Both the position numbers and the translations under genes were made by a program. Source: Actinomadura pelletieri DSM 43383 (GTDB lineage Bacteria > Actinomycetota > Actinomycetes > Streptosporangiales > Streptosporangiaceae). Taken from it: DNA of 64,000 nucleotides. A model generated the notes under the pieces. That model ran no database searches. It saw only the letters and a list, made by a program, of their open reading frames with translations, and was not told the origin of the DNA. Location of the stretch: the NCBI RefSeq assembly GCF_003634705.1, contig NZ_RBWU01000005.1, forward strand, positions 558,001 through 622,000, read 5' to 3'. How positions within the stretch are numbered: position 1 is the stretch's first letter; each line of letters starts with the position of its first letter. Below are positions 34,464 through 42,060 of the stretch, piece after piece.

Positions 34464-34577
34464 AAACATGACGAAGGACCAGCGGGAAAGCGACAACGTC
34501 GCTGACCATGCTGGTCCCAGGTCCGAAGGTGGAGCTGAGGGGATTTGAAGCCCTGACCCCCTCGATGCGGACGAGGT
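34464..34577. repeat. Direct repeat copy A (tRNA-Ala 3' half plus flank)
   Basis: 114 bp that match 38776-38888 in the same orientation, with two substitutions in the tRNA part and a small indel/substitution cluster just outside it. It includes the hairpin AGCGAC-AAC-GTCGCT (34489-34503). Distance between copies is 4311-4312 bp. Confidence 0.9.
34530..34577 (-). pseudogene. Truncated tRNA-Ala(CGC) fragment (3' half)
   Basis: Reading the minus strand, the fragment begins at the 5' edge of the anticodon stem and runs to the discriminator base. It carries two changes against the intact gene: one in the anticodon loop (34570) and one in the T arm (34550). The 5' half (acceptor and D arm) is absent; sequence beyond 34577 is unrelated. 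Cannot fold as a tRNA. Confidence 0.9.
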
Positions 34578-34830
34578 CGGACATCGTCGACCACCTGCGG
34601 CGATCAAGGCCTTAGCAGGTCAGCCCCCTCAAACACCCAGCCTCGCCCAGGCTGACGCAGCCTGATCTAAATGGTCGTCCCACATATTTCCCATAGGACC
34701 CCGCACGGAAGCGGGCCTGGCGTCAGCGCCCTGATGAGCACCGCCGGAGCCTTCGGACTCGTGGAACATCGCGAAAAGGCGCCCACCTTCGTTCAGAGGG
34801 CGGGCGCCGGTGCTTGCGAGATCATCGCGC

Positions 34831-35397
34831 CTACGGCGTGTCGACGCCGTCCAGAGGCAGGTCAACGATCATCACGTCGAAGTGCGGAGAGTCGGGGAAC
34901 GGCTGTGCCTTCGCTATCTTGCGCCATCCCCACCGCGCGTAAGCCCGCTGCGCCGACTCGTTGTCCTCGCGGACCAGCAGCGTGGCCCGTTCCTCGGCTC
35001 GGCCGCCCAGCAGCGCGTCGTGCAAAGCGTGTGCCACGCCTTTGCCCTGCCACTGCGGAATCACCATCAGTTCATTAAACGCGAACGTCCTCCCCCCGGT
35101 CTCGCGGGTGAACCCGTCCGGCACGGGCGTCGTCAACCCGTCCCACCAACGGGCCTTCACCGGCAGCGCGTACCCGAACGCCTGGCCGACCGGCTCACCG
35201 GCCACGTGAGCGATGACGATCTCGAACCCGGGCGCCTTGGCGTAGCCGGGGAATCGTTCAGCGAACCGCTCCGCGGAGTAGAACGGTTGGTCGATCACGT
35301 CCTGATGTGACGCGACGTAAATCGGCACGATCACGCTGCCCAGGATGGACTCCGCGTCCGCTGAGTCATGGCGGGTGAAGGTGAGGTCCGAGGTCAT
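34831..35397 (-). CDS. GNAT N-acetyltransferase
   Basis: 188 residues. The acetyl-CoA motif is FAFNELMVIPQWQGKGVAHALHDALL (Q-x-x-G-x-G-like WQGKGVA), followed by NESAQRAYARWGWRKI, the usual C-terminal helix-strand. The substrate is unknown. The ATG shares a base with the stop of the XRE gene (TGATG), so the two are translated together and the acetyltransferase is the regulator's operon partner. It is the outermost gene of the putative tRNA-Ala element. Confidence 0.88.
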   Translation of the reverse strand: MTSDLTFTRHDSADAESILGSVIVPIYVASHQDVIDQPFYSAERFAERFPGYAKAPGFEIVIAHVAGEPVGQAFGYALPVKARWWDGLTTPVPDGFTRETGGRTFAFNELMVIPQWQGKGVAHALHDALLGGRAEERATLLVREDNESAQRAYARWGWRKIAKAQPFPDSPHFDVMIVDLPLDGVDTP

Positions 35398-36674
35398 CAG
35401 TCTCCTATGGAGGCGAGCAGTTCACGCACCTGCCGGATCGAGGGTCGCCCGGCCTGGGCGGAATCGGTGAGCCGTAGTGAGGTCATGGCGCTGCCCCGCA
35501 GGAAGGCGTCGCCGCGCCGTTCGGCCGGAAGGCCTTCCAGGACCTGTGTCATATGACGGGCGCCCTCCTCGATGTCCCCGGCGCGGATCAGCGCACCGGC
35601 CCGATGCATCTCGACCTGCCCGCGTGCCTGCCAATTCCGTGCTGGATAGAGGGCCAGCGCGGCGTCCTGGGCGGCCATGGCTGGGGCGATGTTTCCGGCG
35701 CAGGTATGGACGAGGCTGGTGACGAAGTGGAGACGACCGACCGACCACCCCCACTGACTGCCCCGATCGGTGCGCACCGACTCAGGGAGCCGCTCGAACA
35801 CGTCACGTAGCTCGTCGAGGGCTTCCGCGGCTTCGTCGTGCCGACCGAGCTCGGCGAGCGCCTGGGCTTTGGCCGCGTGTCCGGAGACCACACCGGCAGG
35901 GGCGGCCCGGCCGACCGTGATCGCCTCCTCTGCCGCCTTGATGACGGACAGCCGGGGCTCGGGCGTGTAGAGAGAGGAGATGGCCGCGCGTCCGCGGATC
36001 AGCGCGGCTGTTGTGTGGTCACCGGTCTGGTCGGCGGCGCGTGCGGACGTGCGCCACCAGCGACGCGCAGACCTGCCCTCGCCCAGGATGGTCAGGTTGA
36101 TCGCTATGAGCGCGGCCAATTGGGCACCCACGTGTATCAGGCGGGTGCGTGCCGTTCCCCGGGCGGACGGAACCAGGCGCGTCAGCTCGTCGAAATCCGC
36201 CGTCAGCTCCGGCTGGAGGGTCGCGGCGGGGGACCAACTGACCTCGCGGGCGTAGTCGTGGGCTACGCGTTCCCAGGTGTCGGCGTCACGGTCGCTGGCA
36301 TCCGCGGCGACCGCGGCTTCGAACGCGTCACGTAGCGGCTCGGCGTCACGAGCCAGAGAGCTCGCGGCTCCGACGGTGGCCATCAGGCCAAGCAGAGTTC
36401 GGCGCTTCACGTCCTCATTGTCGCCAATGTCGCCGTCGGCTCGCCCGGGACCCGTGGCCGGCTCTGTGGTCCGAAGGAGGGCGACGAGGCGACCGCCGCC
36501 CCCGAGGATCTCGTCGAGTCGCGCTGCCGTCGCCTCGGATGTGCCCTTCTGGCCGAGGCGGAGCTTGGAGATGTGTGACGGGTCGATCGGCACCTGCCTG
36601 GCCAGGGCTCGAACGCCGAGCCCGCGCTCACCCATGAGCTGCCGGAGCACCTCCCCGAACGACTCATCAGCCAT
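35397..36674 (-). CDS. XRE-family regulator with helical-repeat C-terminus
   Basis: 425 residues. The N-terminal helix-turn-helix is SFGEVLRQLMGERGLGVRALARQVPIDPSHISKLRLGQ. The remaining 340 residues are all helical with TPR-like pairs (VVSGHAAKAQALAELGRHDEAAEAL, RGQVEMHRAGALIRAGDIEEGARHM). This size and layout are common in actinobacteria, where such regulators sit next to small uncharacterised proteins. It is divergent from an array of four small Trp-rich genes, 196 bases apart, and coupled to the GNAT. ATG 36674 is used; a GTG two codons upstream is possible. Confidence 0.9.
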   Translation of the reverse strand: MADESFGEVLRQLMGERGLGVRALARQVPIDPSHISKLRLGQKGTSEATAARLDEILGGGGRLVALLRTTEPATGPGRADGDIGDNEDVKRRTLLGLMATVGAASSLARDAEPLRDAFEAAVAADASDRDADTWERVAHDYAREVSWSPAATLQPELTADFDELTRLVPSARGTARTRLIHVGAQLAALIAINLTILGEGRSARRWWRTSARAADQTGDHTTAALIRGRAAISSLYTPEPRLSVIKAAEEAITVGRAAPAGVVSGHAAKAQALAELGRHDEAAEALDELRDVFERLPESVRTDRGSQWGWSVGRLHFVTSLVHTCAGNIAPAMAAQDAALALYPARNWQARGQVEMHRAGALIRAGDIEEGARHMTQVLEGLPAERRGDAFLRGSAMTSLRLTDSAQAGRPSIRQVRELLASIGD

Positions 36675-36870
36675 CGCCACTCACCGTTTCGTCTCGGTGT
36701 GGACCGCTTCAGGTTGTGGTCCGCACCTGGCGGCCCACGGACCACGCCTTCCAAGCTAGCCCCGGACGCGGTCGAGTAGAGGCCGAACGGGTGTCCCAGG
36801 ACACATAGAGCGGCCCCGGGCGGTGTGTCAGCACCGTGCCCCGAGGCCTAACCGGAAGGGATCTCCGGCT

Positions 36871-37401
36871 GTGAAGAACGTAGCGAATCCGGCGTCGTCC
36901 GGCGACGGCGAGGTCGAGGCGGTCTTGAAACGGCTGAGCGACGCGCACGCCGACTGGGCGTTCCAGGTCCTGCCGGTGACCGAGCTGCCGTGGGAGGCGT
37001 TCCGCAAAACCGGCCGTTTCCGCGTCGGTGGGGGTGTGGGCTGGCTGCGCGCCGAGTCGGCGGAGCGGCTCGGCAGGCAGATCAGCGCGGTCGAACGAGC
37101 GGAGGCCGAACTCGACGCCATAGATGCGCAATCCGCCGGAGCGGGCATGCCGACCGGCTCCAAGAACCCGCGCGTGCTGGAGGAGCTTGAGCGGCTCCGC
37201 GCCGGGCACCCCGGCTGGCAGATCGAGTACGCCGGGGGCCGGGATGTCCCGTGGGTCGCGTTCCGCGACCGCGGCGCCAACTGGATGGGCGGGCACCCTA
37301 CGGCCGAGGCCACAGACCCCGTCGAGCTGGAGTCGCTCATCGAGCAGGCCGTCCAACTGGAAGTCGAGAGCGGGACGCCCACCGAGCGGTGCGTGCGATG
37401 A
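36871..37401 (+). CDS. Trp-module protein with two tandem modules
   Basis: 176 residues, no named family known to me. It contains the same about 55-residue module twice: LKRLSDAHADWAFQV...LPWEAFRK and LERLRAGHPGWQIEY...VPWVAFRD, each followed by a Gly/His loop and a helix rich in Glu/Leu. The module pattern is helix (LxxLR), P-x-W, a strand, a second W-x-A/F strand and a final helix. GTG 36871 has a GGAAGGG stretch 11 bases upstream. It is the first of three genes chained by ATGA overlaps, divergent from the XRE regulator. Function unknown. Confidence 0.75.
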   Translation: MKNVANPASSGDGEVEAVLKRLSDAHADWAFQVLPVTELPWEAFRKTGRFRVGGGVGWLRAESAERLGRQISAVERAEAELDAIDAQSAGAGMPTGSKNPRVLEELERLRAGHPGWQIEYAGGRDVPWVAFRDRGANWMGGHPTAEATDPVELESLIEQAVQLEVESGTPTERCVR

Positions 37402-37628
37402 ACGTGCCGAGGTGCACGCAGGGACGTCCGGCCGCCCCGCCCCCCGACCTCTGGGACTACGCGACGGTGGTCAGGGCGTTGGAGCGCCGCTACACGGTCT
37501 CCGCCTGGCACGGCCCGTACACCGGCCGCTGGTGGGCGATGGTGGACGGCCGGTGCCTGGTCGAGGCCGACACCCCCGGGCAACTCGGCGAGCGGATCCA
37601 GATTGTGCGGAGCCGGTGGCCGCGATGA
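37398..37628 (+). CDS. Trp-module small protein (76 residues)
   Basis: The ATG overlaps the previous stop as ATGA and its own stop overlaps the next start the same way. The sequence carries a shortened module: TVVRALERRYTVSAWHG, GRWWAMVDG and TPGQLGERIQIV, so helix, W strand, WWA strand and final helix line up with its neighbours. No signal or membrane segment. Unknown function; by position it must be made in step with the flanking small proteins. Confidence 0.72.
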   Translation: MNVPRCTQGRPAAPPPDLWDYATVVRALERRYTVSAWHGPYTGRWWAMVDGRCLVEADTPGQLGERIQIVRSRWPR

Positions 37629-37849
37629 CGCAGGCGGAATGCCAGCAACTGGAGACGCTGCGCGCGCAGTTCCCCGACTGGTGGTTCGCGTGGCAGGAGG
37701 TCGAGCCACGCTGGCACGCGCAACGCAAGGGCGACCACGCGACGCGGCCCGCCGTGATCACCGACCTCCGCGCGACCAACCCGAACGACCTGGCCCTACT
37801 GCTCCTACACATCCCGGCCGTCGAACCGGTCGCGGACCCGAACCGCTAG
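37625..37849 (+). CDS. Trp-module small protein (74 residues)
   Basis: It opens MTQAECQQLETLRAQFPDWW and continues with FAWQEV and PRWHAQRKG, then ATNPNDLALLLLHI as final helix. The LxxLR...FPxW core is the same module as in the genes before it. Small proteins of this look (LR-x-x-FPxW ... W-x-A-x-R) are frequent and uncharacterised in streptomycete genomes. ATGA overlap with the previous gene; the next gene starts 107 bases on. Confidence 0.72.
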   Translation: MTQAECQQLETLRAQFPDWWFAWQEVEPRWHAQRKGDHATRPAVITDLRATNPNDLALLLLHIPAVEPVADPNR

Positions 37850-37956
37850 ACCGAGGCGGCGCCGCGGGCGCTCGCCGTCCCGGCCGCGCCGCCCCCCATC
37901 GCCACGCCCCGGCGCCTGCGCGGGTGCCGGGGCGTGGCCACCGCCGAGAGGACAAC

Positions 37957-38274
37957 ATGCTGATACCTGAGGACCTCGGCCCGGCGAAGCGCCTGCTGGC
38001 CGCACTCCGCCACCGGGCACCGAAGTTGGTCGCGGAGATCGTCCGCGACGAGGAGACCGGCTTGCCACAGGTGCAGATCACCTACCGGGACGGGGTGATG
38101 CTGGCCGTGTGGGACGGCACCGCATACCGGTGGCGCTCCGAGGAGGGCCCGTGGGAGGTGCTACCTCAGGACCCGAGGGACGCCGCGGCTGCGATAGCCC
38201 CACCCATAAGGGTAACGACGCCTGCTCGTCCGACTGAGGACGGCGAGGATCCCGCCGACGACAAGCGCCCCTGA
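37957..38274 (+). CDS. Small protein, diverged member of the Trp-module array
   Basis: 105 residues, ATG 37957 with GAGAGGA seven bases upstream. LLAALRHRAPKLVAEIV and AVWDGTAYRWRSEEGPW resemble the module's helix and Trp strands, but the P-x-W position is P-K-L and the second half is longer, so membership is tentative. A Thr/Pro/Asp-rich tail ends it. It is followed by a strong terminator, closing the array's transcription unit. Confidence 0.65.
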   Translation: MLIPEDLGPAKRLLAALRHRAPKLVAEIVRDEETGLPQVQITYRDGVMLAVWDGTAYRWRSEEGPWEVLPQDPRDAAAAIAPPIRVTTPARPTEDGEDPADDKRP

Positions 38275-38311
38275 GGCCCCAGGGTCTCCAAGACGAGATC
38301 GACCCGAGACG

Positions 38312-38356
38312 GTGGGCGTGGTGAAGCCCTCACTGAGGGGTCACCGTCACGCCCAC
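38312..38356 (+). terminator. Strong terminator after the small-gene array
   Basis: GTGGGCGTG (38312-38320) pairs with CACGCCCAC (38348-38356), and inside it GTGA with TCAC and CCCTC with GAGGG, giving an almost continuous long stem. Confidence 0.8.
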
Positions 38357-38646
38357 TCCCAGACCGTACGGCCCGCCGCGCCCTCCAACCCGTGGCCCCG
38401 GTCCCACCGACACGAGATTCTGGTGAGCATCATTCCGCTGTGGTCGGTCTACGGCGACGGCCGCCGATGCGGGCGGTGTCCCTCCTGCACAACCTCATCC
38501 GCTGCCCAAGCCGTCCAAGAATAGGACGCACCACGGCGAGCTGATCGGCATGTTCAACACGCCACGCCGGCGTGTCCTCAGCCTGCGAAGACATAGCTGT
38601 ACTTCGCTGCTGTACGGCCACTCAAAGCCCCCCCGCACGGACCACA

Positions 38647-38774
38647 GGGGGCCGAAGCCCCCAAGGGGGCAAGGGGGCGAAGCCCCCAAGGGGGATGTAG
38701 GGGGCGAAGCCCCCACAAGGGGGGCGTGGGGGGCAAAGCCCCCCACATCGGGGGTCCGGGGGTCGCCCCCCGGG
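38647..38774. repeat. Cluster of GGGGGC-GAA-GCCCCC hairpins
   Basis: Four or five short palindromes of G5-6 C...GAA/CGAA...G C5-6 lie in tandem with spacers of a few bases. They look like REP-type elements or a transcription stop. The remaining 38357-38646 holds no supportable gene. Confidence 0.7.
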
Positions 38775-38775
38775 T

Positions 38776-38888
38776 AAACATGACGAAGGACCAGCGGGAA
38801 AGCGACAACGTCGCTGACCATGCTGGTCCCAGGTCCGGAGTGGAGCTGAGGGGATTTGAACCCCTGACCCCCTCGATGCGAACGAGGT
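38776..38888. repeat. Direct repeat copy B (inside and downstream of tRNA-Ala)
   Basis: Partner of 34464-34577. It covers the 3' half of the intact tRNA and 65 bp beyond it, including the tRNA terminator. Confidence 0.9.
38801..38815 (-). terminator. Terminator hairpin of tRNA-Ala
   Basis: AGCGAC (38801-38806) pairs with GTCGCT (38810-38815) 26 bases past the tRNA 3' end. On the minus strand a short T-run follows. Confidence 0.6.
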
Positions 38889-38914
38889 GCGCTACCGGAC
38901 TGCGCTACAGCCCC
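38841..38914 (-). tRNA. tRNA-Ala (anticodon CGC)
   Basis: Minus-strand cloverleaf of 74 bases. The acceptor stem pairs GGGGCTG with CAGCTCC (one G-U), the anticodon stem CCTCG/CGAGG encloses loop TTCGCAT with anticodon CGC, and the T arm has GTTCAAAT. Discriminator A at 38841; no encoded CCA. It decodes GCG. Confidence 0.95.
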
Positions 38915-38961
38915 GAGGACTCCGTAAGGTTAGCAAACTTGAGGGGGTGGTCGTGCACGGG

Positions 38962-39504
38962 TTATTCGCCGACGGCGCGGCGGTCGTCGGCGTACTGGTC
39001 GAAGACGTCGTCGGCGGGGACCAGTTCGATGACTTCGGCGGGTTCGTTGGTTTCGGTGGGTTCGGCGGCGCGGCGGGCCTCTAGGGCGCGGGCGCGTGCG
39101 GCCGCCGCGGCGGCGGCCTGGCGGCGGGCGGTGTCCATGCCGACGGCGACGCGGAGCAGGGCCAGGTGGCCGGCCAGGAGGACGACCGGGGGCACGGTGA
39201 TCCACCAGGGGGCTAGGCCGGACGTGGCGACGGTCACGGCGGTGATGGTGAGGGCCGTGAGGCCGGTGGTGCGGCGGCGGCGGCGGGCGATGACGGTGGC
39301 GCGGGTCGTGCGGCGGCGGGGAGGCGGTTCCGGGATCACCTCGGGGGCCTCGTCGGCTTCGTCGTCCTCGACGAGGGGCTCCTCGGAACGCTTGTGGAGG
39401 AGTCGGGTGATTCCGGTCGTTTCAGTGTCGCGGCGCAGCCACATGGGTACGAGGACGATGGCCCACACGGCGACGATGGCGAGGTACAGGACCGCGCTGC
39501 TCAT
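38962..39504 (-). CDS. glpR: Divisome membrane protein GlpR/SepX
   Basis: 180 residues. The N-terminal helix SSAVLYLAIVAVWAIVLVPMWLRR is the signature of the SepX/GlpR family, followed by a charged linker (ERSEEPL..., then RRR-rich), a central pair of hydrophobic helices (TALTITAVTVATSGLAPWW / VPPVVLLAGHLALLRV) and an acidic C-terminus. In Corynebacterium, GlpR is the membrane receptor of the gephyrin-like protein Glp at the divisome; in Streptomyces, SepX is needed for cell division and sporulation. The glp gene lies in the same conserved block. ATG 39504 is used; a GTG three codons upstream is possible. Confidence 0.87.
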   Translation of the reverse strand: MSSAVLYLAIVAVWAIVLVPMWLRRDTETTGITRLLHKRSEEPLVEDDEADEAPEVIPEPPPRRRTTRATVIARRRRRTTGLTALTITAVTVATSGLAPWWITVPPVVLLAGHLALLRVAVGMDTARRQAAAAAAARARALEARRAAEPTETNEPAEVIELVPADDVFDQYADDRRAVGE

Positions 39505-39719
39505 CGGCTCCACCGTCCCGGGGCACGCTCCGCCGGCGGGCCGACTTTCGGCGCGCGAACGTGCAATGGGAGCAGGGCCACGTCCCGCACGGTACGAGGG
39601 GCTGTCAGAGGTTGACGAGCATAAGGGGCGGTGTGTCGCGAGATCGATCTCGCCGTTACTCTCCGTTTGCTCGGGCTTCTCGAACGCAGGAATCTTACGG
39701 AGAGAAAGTCACGGCCGAC

Positions 39720-40349
39720 TCAAGTGCGTCGGGGAAATGCCTGTTTGCGCTCGGCGAGCCAGCGGGTGCGCAGGCCGCCGGGGACGTCCTCGACGGTCAG
39801 GGCGTAGCAGATGTGGTCGCGCCAAGCGCCGTCGATGTGCAGGTGGCGGCGGCGAATTCCCTCCTCGCGGAATCCGAGTTTTTCGACGACCCGGCGGCTC
39901 GCGGTGTTCTCGGGGCGGATATTCGCCTCCAGGCGATGGAGTCCGACGGTGAAGAAACAGTGGTCGACGGCGAGGGCGACCGCGGTGGGAATGACTCCGC
40001 GGCCGGCGACCTGCCTGTCGATCCAGTAGCCGATCTGGGCGGAGCGGGCCGAGCCCCAGACGATCGCGCCGATGGTGAGCTGCCCGGCGAACTGGTCGTC
40101 GTAGGTGACGACCCAGGGAAGGGCGAGGCCTTGGCGGGCCTCGCGGCGCATGGTGTGGACCATGCTCAGGTACGGGCCGAGGCCGCTGCGGAAGAGCGGC
40201 GTCTCCGGGTTGGTGGGCTCCCAGGGGCGGAGCCAGTCGGCGTTGCGTACGCGCAGTTCACGCCAGGTGGCGGCGTCGCGATGCCGCAGCGGGCGTAGCC
40301 CGACGGAGCCCTCGGTCAGGGTGACAGGCCATCCCCGCAAGCGTTCCAC
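39720..40349 (-). CDS. RimJ-like GNAT acetyltransferase
   Basis: 209 residues. SVGLRPLRHRDAATWRELR starts the fold; SAQIGYWIDRQVAGRGVIPTAVALAV is the acetyl-CoA motif (AGRGV), and ENTASRRVVEKLGFREEGIRRRHLHIDG the C-terminal part. It belongs to the RimJ group that acetylates protein N-termini. In actinobacteria this gene is regularly found between glp/moeA and glpR, as here, so a role linked to that module is possible but unproven. GTG start at 40349. Confidence 0.9.
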   Translation of the reverse strand: MERLRGWPVTLTEGSVGLRPLRHRDAATWRELRVRNADWLRPWEPTNPETPLFRSGLGPYLSMVHTMRREARQGLALPWVVTYDDQFAGQLTIGAIVWGSARSAQIGYWIDRQVAGRGVIPTAVALAVDHCFFTVGLHRLEANIRPENTASRRVVEKLGFREEGIRRRHLHIDGAWRDHICYALTVEDVPGGLRTRWLAERKQAFPRRT

Positions 40350-40424
40350 GCTTCCATGATTCCCTGGTCGGACGTCTGGACGCCATCAATTGTTCCCGAG
40401 AAATCGGGCACGCGGGACGTTCGT

Positions 40425-41540
40425 TCACACTCGATGCCCGCGTCTCATCACCCAGTCGACGCGGAAGTCGTCGTCCAGGACGACGAGATCGGCGTCCTTG
40501 CCGGGTTCCAGGGACCCGATCCGCGTGTCCAGGCCGAGGGCGCGGGCGGGGGCGCGGGACGCGGCCTCGGCGGCTTCGTGGACGGGCACGCCGAGGTTGA
40601 CGACCGTTTGGCGGAACGCGTCCGCCATCGTGATGACGCTGCCGGCGAGGGACGTCCCGCCGGCGAGGACCGCGCTGCCGTCGCGGACCTCCACGTCCAT
40701 CACGCCGAGGCGGTAGTCGCCGTCGGGCATTCCGGTCGCCGCCATCGCGTCGGTGATCAGCGCGACGCGGGACGCTCCGGCGGTGGTGAACGCCATCCGG
40801 GCCACGGCGGGTTCCACATGGACGCCGTCGTTGATCAGTTCGATGGTGACGCGCGGGTCGTTCAGGGCGGCGGCCACCGGGCCGCCCTCCCGGTGGTGCA
40901 GCGGCCGCATCGCGTTGAACAGGTGCGTCGCGACGCGTGCTCCCGCGTCGAACGCGGCCCGTGCCACGGCGCCGGGGGCGTCGGTGTGGCCGACGGCGGC
41001 GATCACGCCGGTGTCGGCGGCCTCCTTGATCAGGTCGAGCGCGCCCGGGAGTTCCGGTGCCAGGGTGATCATGCGGAGGTGGCCGCGGGCGAGGCGGCGG
41101 AGGCGGCGGAACTCGTCGAGGTCGGGGGTCCGCAGCAGCGCGGGGTCGTGCGCGCCACGGCGGTCGTGCGCGAGGTAGGGGCCCTCCAGGTGGACGCCCG
41201 CGATCACGTTGTCGTCCGCGAGTTCCGCGAGACCGGCGACGGCGGCGCCGAGTTCGTCCGGGTCGCCGGAGACGAGGCTCGCGATCGTGGTCGTGGTGCC
41301 GTGCGCGAGGTGGAACGCCGCCGCGCGCCGCGCCTCGTCGGGGCGTCCGAGCTGGTAGGAGGCGCCTCCGCCGCCATGGACGTGCATGTCGACGAAACCG
41401 GGGACGACATACCGGCCGCCGAGGTCGATCGTTTCGCCGGAGGCCGTGGCGGATGTGGTGATCTTGCCGTCCGCGATGTGCAGATCGCCGTGGTGGACGC
41501 CGTCCGGCAGGACGATCCGGGCGTCGGTCAGGACGGTCAT
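40425..41540 (-). CDS. nagA: N-acetylglucosamine-6-phosphate deacetylase
   Basis: 371 residues, amidohydrolase fold. It should hydrolyse GlcNAc-6-P to GlcN-6-P and acetate in cell-wall amino-sugar recycling. Metal and catalytic motifs are FVDMHVHGGGG, GVHLEGPYLAHDRRGAH, AVGHTDA, ATHLFNAM and LITDAMAATG (the catalytic Asp). ATG 41540 has an AAGGAGA site. It lies 28 bases after mogA on the same strand. nagB and a GlcNAc transporter are not in the window, so its place inside the glp block is unusual. Confidence 0.93.
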   Translation of the reverse strand: MTVLTDARIVLPDGVHHGDLHIADGKITTSATASGETIDLGGRYVVPGFVDMHVHGGGGASYQLGRPDEARRAAAFHLAHGTTTTIASLVSGDPDELGAAVAGLAELADDNVIAGVHLEGPYLAHDRRGAHDPALLRTPDLDEFRRLRRLARGHLRMITLAPELPGALDLIKEAADTGVIAAVGHTDAPGAVARAAFDAGARVATHLFNAMRPLHHREGGPVAAALNDPRVTIELINDGVHVEPAVARMAFTTAGASRVALITDAMAATGMPDGDYRLGVMDVEVRDGSAVLAGGTSLAGSVITMADAFRQTVVNLGVPVHEAAEAASRAPARALGLDTRIGSLEPGKDADLVVLDDDFRVDWVMRRGHRV

Positions 41541-41568
41541 CGATGATCTCCTTCGGCGGTGGGGGCGC

Positions 41569-42060
41569 CTAGGCGCGGGGGTGGTCGCCGCCGTTGATCT
41601 GGTCGACGGCGTGGACGAGGACGCGGCCGAGGACCGCCATGCCGTCACGGACGCCGCCGGTCGAGCCGGGCAGGTTGACGATCAACGTGCGGCCCGCGAC
41701 GCCCGCGACGCCCCGGGAGAGGATCGCGGTGGGCACCACGGCGTGTCCCTCCAGCCGGATCGCCTCGGCAATGCCCGGAATCTCCCGTTCGATCACTTGG
41801 CGTGTCATTTCGGGGGTCCGGTCGGTGGGGGTGAGGCCGGTTCCGCCGGTCGTCACGACCACGTCGTAGCCGGAGGCGACCGCGTCCCGCAGTGCGTCGG
41901 CGACCGATTCGCCGTCGGGGACGATGATCGGGCCGTCCACCTGGCAGCCGAGGTCCTCCAGCAGGGCGGCGAGGACCGGCCCCGACTTGTCCGCGTAGAC
42001 GCCCGCCGCGGCCCGGTTCGACACGGTCACCGCCATCGCTTTGATCATCGTCTTGCTCAT
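41569..42060 (-). CDS. mogA: Molybdopterin adenylyltransferase (MogA/MoaB)
   Basis: 163 residues. It should adenylate molybdopterin before molybdenum insertion. The MPT-binding fold shows VTVSNRAAAGVYADKSGP, VVVTTGGTGLTPTDRTPEMTR and VNLPGSTGGVRDGM, where TGGTGLTPTDxTPE is the family hallmark. Its ATG overlaps the moaC stop as ATGA. Three molybdenum-cofactor-like genes (glp, moaC, mogA) are chained here by such overlaps. Confidence 0.94.
   Translation of the reverse strand: MSKTMIKAMAVTVSNRAAAGVYADKSGPVLAALLEDLGCQVDGPIIVPDGESVADALRDAVASGYDVVVTTGGTGLTPTDRTPEMTRQVIEREIPGIAEAIRLEGHAVVPTAILSRGVAGVAGRTLIVNLPGSTGGVRDGMAVLGRVLVHAVDQINGGDHPRA

Larger units (their letters stand above)
34578..38888. 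mobile_element. Putative integrated element at tRNA-Ala(CGC)
   Basis: The 4.3 kb between the two tRNA-linked repeats holds a GNAT, an XRE regulator, four small coupled genes, a strong terminator and a GC-hairpin cluster. The break in copy A falls at the anticodon stem, where many tyrosine recombinases cross over, so the repeats look like attL and attR. No integrase, excisionase or replication gene is visible, so the element is either a remnant or depends on another element. A simple segmental duplication is the alternative. Confidence 0.55.

Noticed and set aside
38421-38522. Short frame VSIIPLW...CGRCPSC resembling the start of a primase-polymerase
   Set aside because: Only a Cys pattern matches, no further domain; too little to claim a replication gene of the element.
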